Assembly (NCBI GenBank): GCA_017853885.1 | Contig: JAFMIR010000002.1 | Location: forward strand, 62,001-126,000 | Source: Prosthecobacter sp. | GTDB lineage: Bacteria; Verrucomicrobiota; Verrucomicrobiia; Verrucomicrobiales; Verrucomicrobiaceae | Reading direction: 5' to 3' | Length of the DNA stretch: 64,000 nucleotides | In this document: positions 26,752 to 34,912 of the stretch, piece after piece | How positions within the stretch are numbered: position 1 is the first letter of the stretch | Layout of the letters: every line of letters begins with the position of its first letter | Position numbers and translations under genes: made by a program | The notes under the pieces: generated by a model | What the model was told of the DNA's origin: nothing | Seen by the model: the letters and a program-made list of their open reading frames with translations, nothing else | Databases searched by the model: none

Positions 26752-28227
26752 TCACTTTTTGCTCTTCTCTACCGCTTTGGTCGGTGTTGAGGAGAAACGA
26801 CCACTTGGTTTGGCAGAATTAAAAGACGGATTCTTTGAGGGCATGATAGCGCCGACGTCATTCTGCCAAGTTTTGAGTCGGCTCAGCATGAGCTGCACTC
26901 TTTTGGGTTCTTGGGTGGCGAGATCGTTCGTCTCGGAAAGATCATTCCGTAGATTGTAGAGCTCAAGGCGGTCGTTTTCGTACCAGTGAATGAGCTTCCA
27001 ATCTCCCTCACGGAGAGCTGCACTAGGGGCTCCGCCTTGATTCCCGTAGTGCGGGTAGTGCCAGGCTAGCGGACGTTCGGCAAACGTGCCGTTTTCCTCT
27101 AAAAGCGGACGCAGGCTGGATCCGTCGATTTGAGATACTGTTTGGGCTGCTGCCAAATCCTGCAGGGTTGCAAAATAGTCGATGCTGCACACTGGCGTAT
27201 GAATCAAGCGGCCTCCCTTACACTTTTCAGGCCATCGGATCAGCAAGGGTACTCGGATACCTCCTTCGTACAGCCAGCCTTTGCCACCGCGCAGAGGTAG
27301 ATTACTGGTCGGAGATCCTTCACTGGTGCTGAGACCACCGTTATCCGAAGTGAAAATGACTACTGTGTTCTCAGTGAGGTCAAGTTGGTCGAGCTTAGCC
27401 AAGATCACCCCTGCGGCGCTATCCAGAGTCTCTACCATACCAGCGTAAACTGCATGTTCCTGGACGAGTCGAACGTCTCGCGGCTCCTCACGGCCAAACT
27501 TCGGTTCAAGTCCTAGCTTGTCTTTTTTTTTCACATATTTCTGTTCCAATGCTTTCTTGGTGTTCAATGGAGTGTGAACATCGTAAAAAGCGTAACAGGC
27601 AAAAAAAGGTCTGTGTCGGTTTGATTCAATGAATTTGCAGGTCTCCGCAGCGAGGCGGTCAGCGATGTGCTCGCCCGGTGGGCCATCAGGTAAACGGGGG
27701 TTGGCGTAAGGTGTGAAGTATTTGCCTGCGCCGTAGGGACCACCTTTGTCGATGCCACCCATATTGATGTCGTAACCTTGATTCTCCGGCCAAAAGCCCG
27801 CCGGACCGAGATGCCACTTCCCGGCGAAAAAGGTGACGTAGCCGGCACTCTTCATCATTTCACCCATCGTGAGCTCCTCATGCGCGAGGCGGTCGGCATA
27901 TGGGGCGGGCAACAGGATAGTGTTTCGCTTCCATAAGCTGGGTTTCAAAGGCGCACCAATGTAGTCTGTGATGCCCGTGCGTTGAGGCCAGCGACCTGTT
28001 TGAACAGCGGCGCGCGTTGGCGAGCACACAGGGCAGGCTGCGTAGGCATTCGTGAATCGCACCCCCTGTTTTGCCAGACGATCTAAGTTGGGCGTTTCGT
28101 AAAACGTGCTGCCGTAGCAACCGAGGTCACGCTGGCCTAGATCGTCGGCGATCATAAAAATGACGTTGGGACGTCCCGCAGCAAGCACCGAAAAAGCGGG
28201 GATAAAGAGAAGCAAATATTGGAGCAT
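26752..28227 (-). CDS. Exported sulfatase (formylglycine type)
   Basis: A 491-residue arylsulfatase-family hydrolase that removes sulfate esters, probably from sulfated polysaccharides. The ATG at 28227 begins the signal peptide (MLQYLLLFIPAFSVLAAG). Metal ligands are in NVIFMIADDLGQRDLGCYG (Asp28/Asp29). The residue converted to formylglycine is Cys68 in PVCSPTRAAVQTGR, the Cys-type consensus CxPxR. A late metal site lies in FTSDNGG, and the HYPHYGNQGG block is typical of PVC enzymes. Maturation needs a formylglycine-generating enzyme or anSME encoded elsewhere. It stands alone, and the substrate cannot be read from the sequence. Confidence 0.93.
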   Translation of the reverse strand: MLQYLLLFIPAFSVLAAGRPNVIFMIADDLGQRDLGCYGSTFYETPNLDRLAKQGVRFTNAYAACPVCSPTRAAVQTGRWPQRTGITDYIGAPLKPSLWKRNTILLPAPYADRLAHEELTMGEMMKSAGYVTFFAGKWHLGPAGFWPENQGYDINMGGIDKGGPYGAGKYFTPYANPRLPDGPPGEHIADRLAAETCKFIESNRHRPFFACYAFYDVHTPLNTKKALEQKYVKKKDKLGLEPKFGREEPRDVRLVQEHAVYAGMVETLDSAAGVILAKLDQLDLTENTVVIFTSDNGGLSTSEGSPTSNLPLRGGKGWLYEGGIRVPLLIRWPEKCKGGRLIHTPVCSIDYFATLQDLAAAQTVSQIDGSSLRPLLEENGTFAERPLAWHYPHYGNQGGAPSAALREGDWKLIHWYENDRLELYNLRNDLSETNDLATQEPKRVQLMLSRLKTWQNDVGAIMPSKNPSFNSAKPSGRFSSTPTKAVEKSKK

Positions 28228-28341
28228 GCGATGACCCAAACGCCCAGATGATGAAGACCTTGCGTTATAACAGAGTCGGTGATGGTTAACCGTTGCCTCA
28301 ACTAGCGTTCTTGCGGGTGTATTGCGTTCACCTCAGCCGAC

Positions 28342-29472
28342 TTAGGATGCCAAAATCGAAGGGTCCCAGTCCTTCCACACTGGATCAAGACTGCTGGCTC
28401 GTAGCATCTCGGCCACTTCTTGGGCGCTACGTTCATCGGCTATGCCAAACTGTCCTTCAGCTCGGGTCTTGCTCTCTTGAGCTGGCACCTCGATACGGCG
28501 GCCACGAACAGTTAGGTGGAGGTCGTCGGTGCCTGCACCAGTATAACCTCCGGGCTCCGTGTGGCTCCCGGCGCTCATCAAAGTGATTCCAAGCGGCGCT
28601 AAGGCATCACGAAGCGGTGCAGGCTCGCGTGTGCTCAACACGATTCCGACTTCGGGAAAGGTGATGCGAAAAGCACAGATCGTCTGCACCAGCGCCCAGT
28701 CTGGAAAATCTGCCATTGGCCGGAAACCGCCCGCAGCAGGGCGCAGGCGTGGGAAAGCTACGGTGAAGGTCGATTTCCAGCAATGCTTGTAGAGATGCTC
28801 GAGATGTGCAGCTAGGCGTAGTGCCTCGAGCCTCCAATCGCTTAGACCAAAAAGGGCACCGATACCGATACGACGAAAGCCGCCCTCGTAGCCGCGCTCT
28901 GGACAAGCAAGCCGCCAGTCAAAGTCCTTTTTGGGGCCTGCCGTGTGCATCTGCTCGTAAACAATACGATCATAAGTTTCTTGATACACAACGAGACCTT
29001 CAGCACCTGCTTGGACCATGCGCTGGTATTCGGCTCCCTGCATTGGACCAACCTCAATGCCGATAGTGGGGACGAGTTCCCTAAGTGCCCGGATGCAATC
29101 CTCCAAGTAGCCATCACTGACAAAGCGAGGATGCTCGCCTGCCACAAGTAGGATATTCCGAAAGCCTTGATCAAGTAGATGACATGCTTCACGCACGACT
29201 TGGTCGACCTTGAGAGTCACCCGGAGAATGGCGTTATTATCACGTGAAAAGCCACAGTAGGAGCAGTTATTTACGCACTCATTGGAAACATACAGAGGTG
29301 CGAAAAGACGCATCGTGCGACCGAATTTTTGCCGGGTGATCTTGCGGCTTTCACGAGCCATCGCTTCGATTTGATCTGGTCCTTTCGGCTCCAACAACGC
29401 AGCAAAGCGTTCCAAGAGCGGTGATTTGCGCTTTGGAAGTGCGTCGAGCACGGGAATAAAAGAAGTCTGCAT
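28342..29472 (-). CDS. thiH: 2-iminoacetate synthase (radical SAM)
   Basis: ThiH cleaves tyrosine with a 5'-deoxyadenosyl radical to give dehydroglycine for the thiazole ring of thiamine, in anaerobic or facultative bacteria. The 376-residue length matches the enterobacterial protein. The radical SAM cluster motif CxxxCxxC is Cys66, Cys70 and Cys73 in NECVNNCSYCGFSRDN. The C-terminal family blocks SAGSHTEPGGYTG and EGQFGIADERS are present. The ATG at 29472 has GGGAG at good spacing. An ATG at 29484 is possible. No other thi genes and no THI-box adjoin, so it is isolated, as often in this group. The gene is divergent from tyrS across 134 bp. Confidence 0.92.
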   Translation of the reverse strand: MQTSFIPVLDALPKRKSPLLERFAALLEPKGPDQIEAMARESRKITRQKFGRTMRLFAPLYVSNECVNNCSYCGFSRDNNAILRVTLKVDQVVREACHLLDQGFRNILLVAGEHPRFVSDGYLEDCIRALRELVPTIGIEVGPMQGAEYQRMVQAGAEGLVVYQETYDRIVYEQMHTAGPKKDFDWRLACPERGYEGGFRRIGIGALFGLSDWRLEALRLAAHLEHLYKHCWKSTFTVAFPRLRPAAGGFRPMADFPDWALVQTICAFRITFPEVGIVLSTREPAPLRDALAPLGITLMSAGSHTEPGGYTGAGTDDLHLTVRGRRIEVPAQESKTRAEGQFGIADERSAQEVAEMLRASSLDPVWKDWDPSILAS

Positions 29473-29606
29473 GAGGTCTCCCATGGCTATAATCGCCAAG
29501 AACGCCCGTGCAAACACTCGCATATACCAACTTTGTGCCAGCCTTTGACTAACGGATTCTTTCGCTGCCTTGACACTCCGTCGGAATGCTTCACAGGAAA
29601 GGCTTC

Positions 29607-30860
29607 ATGCCTACCGACCTCATCGCCGATCTCGAATGGCGCGGCCTGCTGAAGCAGACTAGCGACCTCGAAGCTATCCACGAAGCGCTCAAGACGCCGC
29701 AGACCTTTTACTGTGGTTTTGACCCGACCGCGGACAGCCTTCACATTGGCAATCTGCTGCCACTGATGGCGCTGCGACGCGTGCAGGAGCATGGGCACAA
29801 GGCCATAGCCATCCTTGGTGGTGGTACTGGCCTCATCGGCGATCCCAGCGGCAAAGCCAACGAGCGCACGTTGAACACGCCTGAGACAGTGGCCCTGTAT
29901 GTCGAAAAAATTGGCGTGCAGGTGCGCAGCATCCTCGATCCAGAGAAAACCATTGTTGTGAACAACGGCGACTGGATCGGCAGTATGAGCGCCGTGCATC
30001 TGCTGCGAGACATAGGCAAAAACTTCTCTATCTCCGTCATGCTCGGTCGCGAAAGCGTCTCCGCACGTCTCGAGAATGGCATCAGTTTCACCGAGTTCAC
30101 CTACATGATCCTGCAGGCCTATGACTTCGTGAAGCTCTTTGACCTGCACGACTGCCGTTTTCAAATTGGCGGCAGCGATCAGTGGGGCAACATGGTCTCC
30201 GGCCTAGACCTCATCCGCAAAATGCGTGGCGAGAGTGCGCACGTCATCACTTTCCCACTCATCACCACGAGCAGCGGTAAAAAATTTGGTAAATCCGAGA
30301 CGGGGGCCATTTGGATGGATCGCAACAAGACCAGTCCGTATGCTTTTTACCAGTTCTGGGTGAACAGCGAGGATCCGGATGTGCCGCGCTTCTTGCGCTA
30401 CTTTACACTCCTATCACAGGCACAGATTGCCACTATCGAAACCGAGCACGCCGCTCGTCCCGAACTGCGCAGCGGCCACAAACGTCTTGCCGCGGAGGTT
30501 ACCAAGCTCGTTCATGGCGAGGCTGAGCTACAAAAAGTTATTCTCGCTTCCGACGCTCTCTTTGGCGGCGCCGATCTGGCCAATGCGGACGTTAACACGC
30601 TCATCGAAGCCACTGCATCGGCGCCGAGTTGCTCTGTCGATCTCGCTGCCATCCCCAGCGTGCCCGATTTACTTGTCTCACTTGGCCTAGCCACTTCCAA
30701 AGGTGATGCCAACCGTCTTCTCAAAGGCGGCGGTTTCTACATCAACAATATCCAAGTCGCTGCTAACGCATTCGTCACCGCTGCTGATTTCCTCGGCGGC
30801 AAGGTCTGCGTGCTCCGCAAAGGCAAAAGAAACTACGCGACCGTGCGTTCTACAGAGTGA
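29607..30860 (+). CDS. tyrS: Tyrosyl-tRNA synthetase
   Basis: It charges tRNA-Tyr. The 417-residue class I enzyme has the HIGH-type motif as HIGN, in DSLHIGNLLPLMALRR. The KMSKS-type loop is KFGKSE. GSDQWGNM is the tyrosine-binding block, and a C-terminal S4-like RNA-binding domain ends with GKRNYATVR. The start at 29607 has AGGAAAGG about 6 bases upstream, better than the upstream in-frame start at 29586. It overlaps a small TPR protein by one base (TGATG), suggesting co-expression. It is divergent from thiH. I see no T-box, as expected outside Firmicutes. Confidence 0.95.
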   Translation: MPTDLIADLEWRGLLKQTSDLEAIHEALKTPQTFYCGFDPTADSLHIGNLLPLMALRRVQEHGHKAIAILGGGTGLIGDPSGKANERTLNTPETVALYVEKIGVQVRSILDPEKTIVVNNGDWIGSMSAVHLLRDIGKNFSISVMLGRESVSARLENGISFTEFTYMILQAYDFVKLFDLHDCRFQIGGSDQWGNMVSGLDLIRKMRGESAHVITFPLITTSSGKKFGKSETGAIWMDRNKTSPYAFYQFWVNSEDPDVPRFLRYFTLLSQAQIATIETEHAARPELRSGHKRLAAEVTKLVHGEAELQKVILASDALFGGADLANADVNTLIEATASAPSCSVDLAAIPSVPDLLVSLGLATSKGDANRLLKGGGFYINNIQVAANAFVTAADFLGGKVCVLRKGKRNYATVRSTE

Positions 30861-31474
30861 TGAAAGTCTTCGTAGCTTTTCTTTTGCTCTTAGTCTCTGC
30901 CTTCGCTGAGGATACGGCCCGATCTGCCTTCGAAAGGGGAGTGCAGATGTTTTTCGATGCGAACCCAAAAGGCTCGGTCGAGGCGTTTGATGTGCTGTTA
31001 AAGCTGGAGCCTAGCGTGAAGCCACAGCTCTGGCAGCGGGGGCTTTCGCTTTACTACGCAGCCGACTTCAAAGCAGGACGCGAGCAGTTTGAGACTCATC
31101 AGACCTATAACACGAACGATGTGGAGAACGCCGCGTGGCACTTTCTCTGCGTGGCGAAGGCTGATAGCGTTGAAGCGGCGAGAAAAGTGCTCATTCCCAT
31201 CGAAGGCGATGCCCGTGTGCCAATGAAGCAGGTCCATGATCTCTTCGCGGGCAAGGCAAAACCTGAAGATGTGCTCAAGGCTGCCGAATCGGGTGAGGGC
31301 AATGAATTGCGAAATCATCGCTGCTACGCGCACTTGTATCTCGGGCTCTACTTTGAGGCCATTGGCGAGCAGGCGAAGTCAAAGGAACACGTGGTCAAAG
31401 CGGCTAGGGACTACAAAATGGATCATTACATGGGCAAAGTTGCCCAAGTGCATATGAAGCTACGTGGCTGGTAA
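30860..31474 (+). CDS. Small exported TPR-like protein (NlpI-type)
   Basis: A 204-residue protein with a signal peptide (MKVFVAFLLLLVSAFA) and then helical repeats. Examples are RSAFERGVQMFFDANPKGSVEAFDVLLKL and LWQRGLSLYYAADFKAGREQFETH, with a later YLGLYFEAIGEQAKSKEHVVKA. The pattern resembles short NlpI-like periplasmic TPR proteins common in Verrucomicrobia and Planctomycetes. The ATG overlaps the tyrS stop codon by one base, so its translation is probably coupled. No catalytic residues are evident, and the role is unknown. Confidence 0.75.
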   Translation: MKVFVAFLLLLVSAFAEDTARSAFERGVQMFFDANPKGSVEAFDVLLKLEPSVKPQLWQRGLSLYYAADFKAGREQFETHQTYNTNDVENAAWHFLCVAKADSVEAARKVLIPIEGDARVPMKQVHDLFAGKAKPEDVLKAAESGEGNELRNHRCYAHLYLGLYFEAIGEQAKSKEHVVKAARDYKMDHYMGKVAQVHMKLRGW

Positions 31475-31477
31475 GTT

Positions 31478-33085
31478 TCATCTTTTCCGGATGATGGGTG
31501 CGAGCCACTTCGCTGTCTCGTCGGCAATGACGTTGTAGCCTGCGAGGTTCGGATGCCGGTCGCCGGCCCAGCCAGGGATGTGACCGAAGAGACCGTCGAG
31601 ACGATTGTCCATCACGACGACTTTTGGCTCAGTGCCCTCTGGCACAACGTAAGGTGTGGCGAGCGGGCGGAGTTTCTCGGGAATCTTCGAAAGGGGAAAG
31701 CGGCGGTAGTTGAGGCCATCCGGATTCTTCTTCAACTCAGCGAGGTAACGAGGCGCAATATCGAATAGTGTGAGCTTTTCCTCTGTGGCGATTTGTTTGA
31801 TGAGGACGTTGATGTCCTCGTGCAAATTGTCCACGGCATACGGAATGGCCGTCATGGGGATGAGCATGGCCTTAGGGTGGTCCTTGCGTAGGCGATCCAG
31901 CAACTCCCGGAAATCTTTCTGGAAGGCCGTTTTGAAGTCTTTGATCTTTGCAGCATCATTGAGCCCGTAACGGATGAAGATGTAATCGGCCTGCGGCTTG
32001 GTTTTGACCGCCTTGTCGTAGCGGGTATCGAGCAGTCTGCGGATGAACTCGCCGCTGACGCCTTCGTTGTAAACATCACAGGGCGGCAGATCTCCCTCTG
32101 TGGCCAGTTTGACGCGGAGCATGTCTTCGAAGTGCGGCTCGTCCGGCGCATACTTTTTTGGAAGGCTCGCTTCAGTGGTGCTGTCGCCGAGAAGGATGAT
32201 TTGGAGGCGTTTTTTGCCTTCGGTGGCATCGCTGAATGCAAAGGGCTGGCCGCCAATGATCTGATCCGAAGTTACCGTGGGGCAGATCAGACGCTCCACA
32301 TGCCGCGTGAAAAGCTCTGTGCCCTGGGTGTGGCTCACAAAGGGCCAGCGGGTGGGATTGTACATCGTATCGGTGAGGTCACGCATAAGTACGACGTGCT
32401 TTCCGTTCTTTGCCATCTGACGCAGGCCAAAGGGGCGGCCGCTCACGCACATATTCAAATGCACGCCCATCAGAATAACGTTGTCGATGTCTTTGGATTC
32501 GAGAAGGTTCCAAATTTCCACGCCGCTGTCGCTGATAGCGTCCTTGGCCTGGTCGATGCGCAGCGTGTCGATCTGTTTGGACCAAGGCGCTCTTGGATTG
32601 AGGCCCTTTGCTTCGAGTTCCTTCGCCCACGCTGCGTGTTCTGCGGGATCATCATCTTCACCACCATCGCTTTGATCCAGTGGATACACCGCCAGCTCTT
32701 CAGTGGGTATCTGTTTACACCATTCGCCGATGCTATTTGGCAAGTTTAAGGCTGTCGGAGCCGATTTAGCTCGGATACGGGCGGGACTTCCCTCATAGGG
32801 CATCATGCAAGAGCTGGGGGCATGTATGATTAGCACGCCGGCAGCGCGAGCTTTTTCGATCACTTTGTTCATTCGAGGGGCCATCTCTTTTTCACGAGTG
32901 ACGGCGTTTTTGCAGTGGTGAAGGTCCCACATATCACAAACAATGATGGCCGTTCGAGACGGTAGCCATTGTTCACTCACGGTGAAGAGTTTGTTGGTGG
33001 CGGTCCTAGACTCAAGAATGAAAGATAGCGGATTTTCAGCTGCTAAAATCGTCGCACTGATAAGAGAGATAAAAAAAGGCTTCAT
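31478..33085 (-). CDS. Isochorismatase-like cysteine hydrolase fused to an SGNH hydrolase
   Basis: A 535-residue exported fusion. Signal peptide MKPFFISLISATILAA is followed by an isochorismatase-fold domain (about 40-270). This has the Asp motif in AIIVCDMWDLHHC (Asp51/Asp54) and the nucleophile Cys213 in GVHLNMCVSGRPFGLRQM. A second domain (about 293-535) is an SGNH/GDSL hydrolase: block I LLGDSTTEA, block III IRYGLNDAA, and block V DRHPNLAGY with the Asp-His pair. Either half could act on an amide or an ester, which suggests degradation of a linked substrate. Its stop codon is three bases from the convergent small TPR gene. The substrate is unknown. Confidence 0.85.
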   Translation of the reverse strand: MKPFFISLISATILAAENPLSFILESRTATNKLFTVSEQWLPSRTAIIVCDMWDLHHCKNAVTREKEMAPRMNKVIEKARAAGVLIIHAPSSCMMPYEGSPARIRAKSAPTALNLPNSIGEWCKQIPTEELAVYPLDQSDGGEDDDPAEHAAWAKELEAKGLNPRAPWSKQIDTLRIDQAKDAISDSGVEIWNLLESKDIDNVILMGVHLNMCVSGRPFGLRQMAKNGKHVVLMRDLTDTMYNPTRWPFVSHTQGTELFTRHVERLICPTVTSDQIIGGQPFAFSDATEGKKRLQIILLGDSTTEASLPKKYAPDEPHFEDMLRVKLATEGDLPPCDVYNEGVSGEFIRRLLDTRYDKAVKTKPQADYIFIRYGLNDAAKIKDFKTAFQKDFRELLDRLRKDHPKAMLIPMTAIPYAVDNLHEDINVLIKQIATEEKLTLFDIAPRYLAELKKNPDGLNYRRFPLSKIPEKLRPLATPYVVPEGTEPKVVVMDNRLDGLFGHIPGWAGDRHPNLAGYNVIADETAKWLAPIIRKR

Positions 33086-33383
33086 ATATGGGATACGTAA
33101 AAACGACGTCATCTTTTTTCAGTGGGAACAAACATGGTTCATACTGTCAGCAAAAGCGTTCTCTCATGATGTTGGCTTGCTCCTCTTTGCTGGGACGGAT
33201 CAAAATGTAGTTTCAGCTTTCTTGGTTGGATGATGTTGGTGTGTCCCTGAAGCTTTGAAACGCAGCGTCGTTCTCATTGATCTTAGCGATATGAAGCTGT
33301 GGCAGAGTTTGACAGCGTGCCGCCTCTTCTATTCGGTCCATCCGTTTTTGCTAGCGTCGTTAGAATTGCATTGAAGCAATCTA
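33086..33383. other. 298 bp gap without a recognised gene
   Basis: The gap separates two minus-strand genes and should contain the promoter of the isochorismatase fusion. I see no RNA gene and no convincing terminator. A weak stem, ATTGC...GCAAT near 33365-33380, is too short to call. Confidence 0.4.
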
Positions 33384-34796
33384 TCACCACCCACCTCCGA
33401 GAGCTTTTACCAGCATTGTTGTAGCTATGAATAACTCGCCGCGCAAACGTGTGGACTCGCGCTCGGCTCTCAACTCTGTGCGGCGAGCATCTAGCACCTC
33501 ATAATAAGCTACTAGTCCCGAGTCATAGCGCTTTTGCGAAAGCTCCAGCGCTTTTGACGCTGCGGATACGGTGGCATCTTGAGCTGCAGATTGGCGGCTC
33601 AGCACCTCCACCGCGGTTAGTGCATCTTCAGTTTCGCGCATCGCTGAAAGCACGGCCTGTCGGTAGGCTGCTACCCCTTGCAAGTAACGAGCCTGTGCAG
33701 CATCTGCGTTAGCTTTTACGGCACCACCGCGTAATAGCGGCCACTCAAGCATCGCAGGACCTAAACCCCAGACTCGGGCGTGCGAATCAGCGATTTTTTC
33801 GATGAAGCTCGTCTGTGTGCCGCCGCTGAGTCCGAGGGTGATGCTGGGGAAGAAAGCGGAACGCGCCACACCAATTTCTGCATTCGCTGCCTCCATCCGT
33901 CTCTCAGCTGAGGCGATGTCAGGCCGACGTTCCAAAAGTGTGCTGGGCACCGAGAGGGGTAGGGAAGGAGGAGTTCCAGAAATCGGCATTGCAGGCAGGC
34001 TGAAATTGGATGGCGTTTTGCCTAGTAGAAGAGCGATGGCATGTTCCAGTTGAACCCTCTGTCGCTCCAAGCCGATTGCTTCTGCCTTTATTTCCGCATA
34101 ATCAACCTCTGCTTGAGCCACATCCACCTGTGCGATATCTCCCTGGGTAAAGCGTGTTCGGGCCAAATTCAATACGCGTGACCTCACCTCCACTGTGCGA
34201 CGCAGCAATGCGATTTGGGCGTCCTGCGTGCGTAGGGCGAAATAGTTCATGGCCAGCTCGCTTAACAGGCCGAGTCTGACATTCTGCCACTCTGCCTCAA
34301 ACGCTTCTGAGCGTAACACTCCCGCTTTCGCTGTGTTTTGGTTTTTCCCCCAGAAGTCGATTTCATAGCTGAAATCGAGTTGATTGAGGATGGTAGTGCG
34401 GGTGCGTCCCCCTGCAAATTGGAAGGCCATAGCATCGCTGCTGCGATCACGACGGATGCTGTTGCGGGCAGTCGCAAATGGAAACAATCCTGCTCGGTCA
34501 GCGCGAGCAAGCGCACGCGCTTCCTGCACGCGTTGACGGGCGATTTCCAAGGTCGGGCTGGAGTTCAGCGCCTCAGTTATAAGTTCTTGGAGTCTCGAAT
34601 CAGCAAAAAAGCTCCACCAGTTTCCCCTAGCCTCATGATCCTTGGGTTCCGCCACCTTCCACGGTCCCGTCGTTTTGAAGCTCGCGGGAAGCTTCATGTT
34701 GGGTGATCCAGTTTCTGGAGCCAGATTGCATCCGGCTAGGAGGAGGATGATGAAGGATAACCAAGCGGGGGGATGCAAGAGACGGCGGGGCAGCAT
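33384..34796 (-). CDS. RND-type efflux outer-membrane lipoprotein (NodT/OprM family)
   Basis: A 470-residue TolC-like channel subunit that would form the outer-membrane exit duct of a drug or metabolite pump. The N-terminus (LHPPAWLSFIILLLAGCN) ends in a lipobox, so the Cys is lipidated. The ATG at 34796 starts this signal. Two outer-membrane-efflux repeats follow. ARQRVQEARALARADRAGLFP and QVDVAQAEVDYAEIKAEAI belong to the first. ERRPDIASAERRMEAANAEIGVARSAFFP is the classic OprM/NodT segment. No adaptor or inner-membrane pump is adjacent, so it is an orphan channel. It lies 116 bp downstream of the formate dehydrogenase gene, with no clear functional link. Confidence 0.92.
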   Translation of the reverse strand: MLPRRLLHPPAWLSFIILLLAGCNLAPETGSPNMKLPASFKTTGPWKVAEPKDHEARGNWWSFFADSRLQELITEALNSSPTLEIARQRVQEARALARADRAGLFPFATARNSIRRDRSSDAMAFQFAGGRTRTTILNQLDFSYEIDFWGKNQNTAKAGVLRSEAFEAEWQNVRLGLLSELAMNYFALRTQDAQIALLRRTVEVRSRVLNLARTRFTQGDIAQVDVAQAEVDYAEIKAEAIGLERQRVQLEHAIALLLGKTPSNFSLPAMPISGTPPSLPLSVPSTLLERRPDIASAERRMEAANAEIGVARSAFFPSITLGLSGGTQTSFIEKIADSHARVWGLGPAMLEWPLLRGGAVKANADAAQARYLQGVAAYRQAVLSAMRETEDALTAVEVLSRQSAAQDATVSAASKALELSQKRYDSGLVAYYEVLDARRTELRAERESTRLRGELFIATTMLVKALGGGW

Positions 34797-34912
34797 GAAA
34801 GAGATCGGGCGAACTTCAGGACAGGCCAAGAATAACTCCAAAATCAATCGACATGTTGCAGGCCAGTCTCTTGTAGGCGTCGTATTGTCTGCTATACAGC
34901 AGGTCCGAATGA

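Noticed and set aside
29473..29606. Possible TPP riboswitch upstream of thiH or TTGACA promoter of tyrS
   Set aside because: No THI-box consensus is present. TTGACA at 29570 lacks a matching -10 at proper spacing.
29487..30164. A 225-codon minus-strand frame opposite tyrS
   Set aside because: It is antisense to a clear tyrosyl-tRNA synthetase and lacks its own motif.
32132..32749. A 205-codon plus-strand frame
   Set aside because: It is antisense to the isochorismatase-SGNH fusion, whose catalytic motifs are intact.
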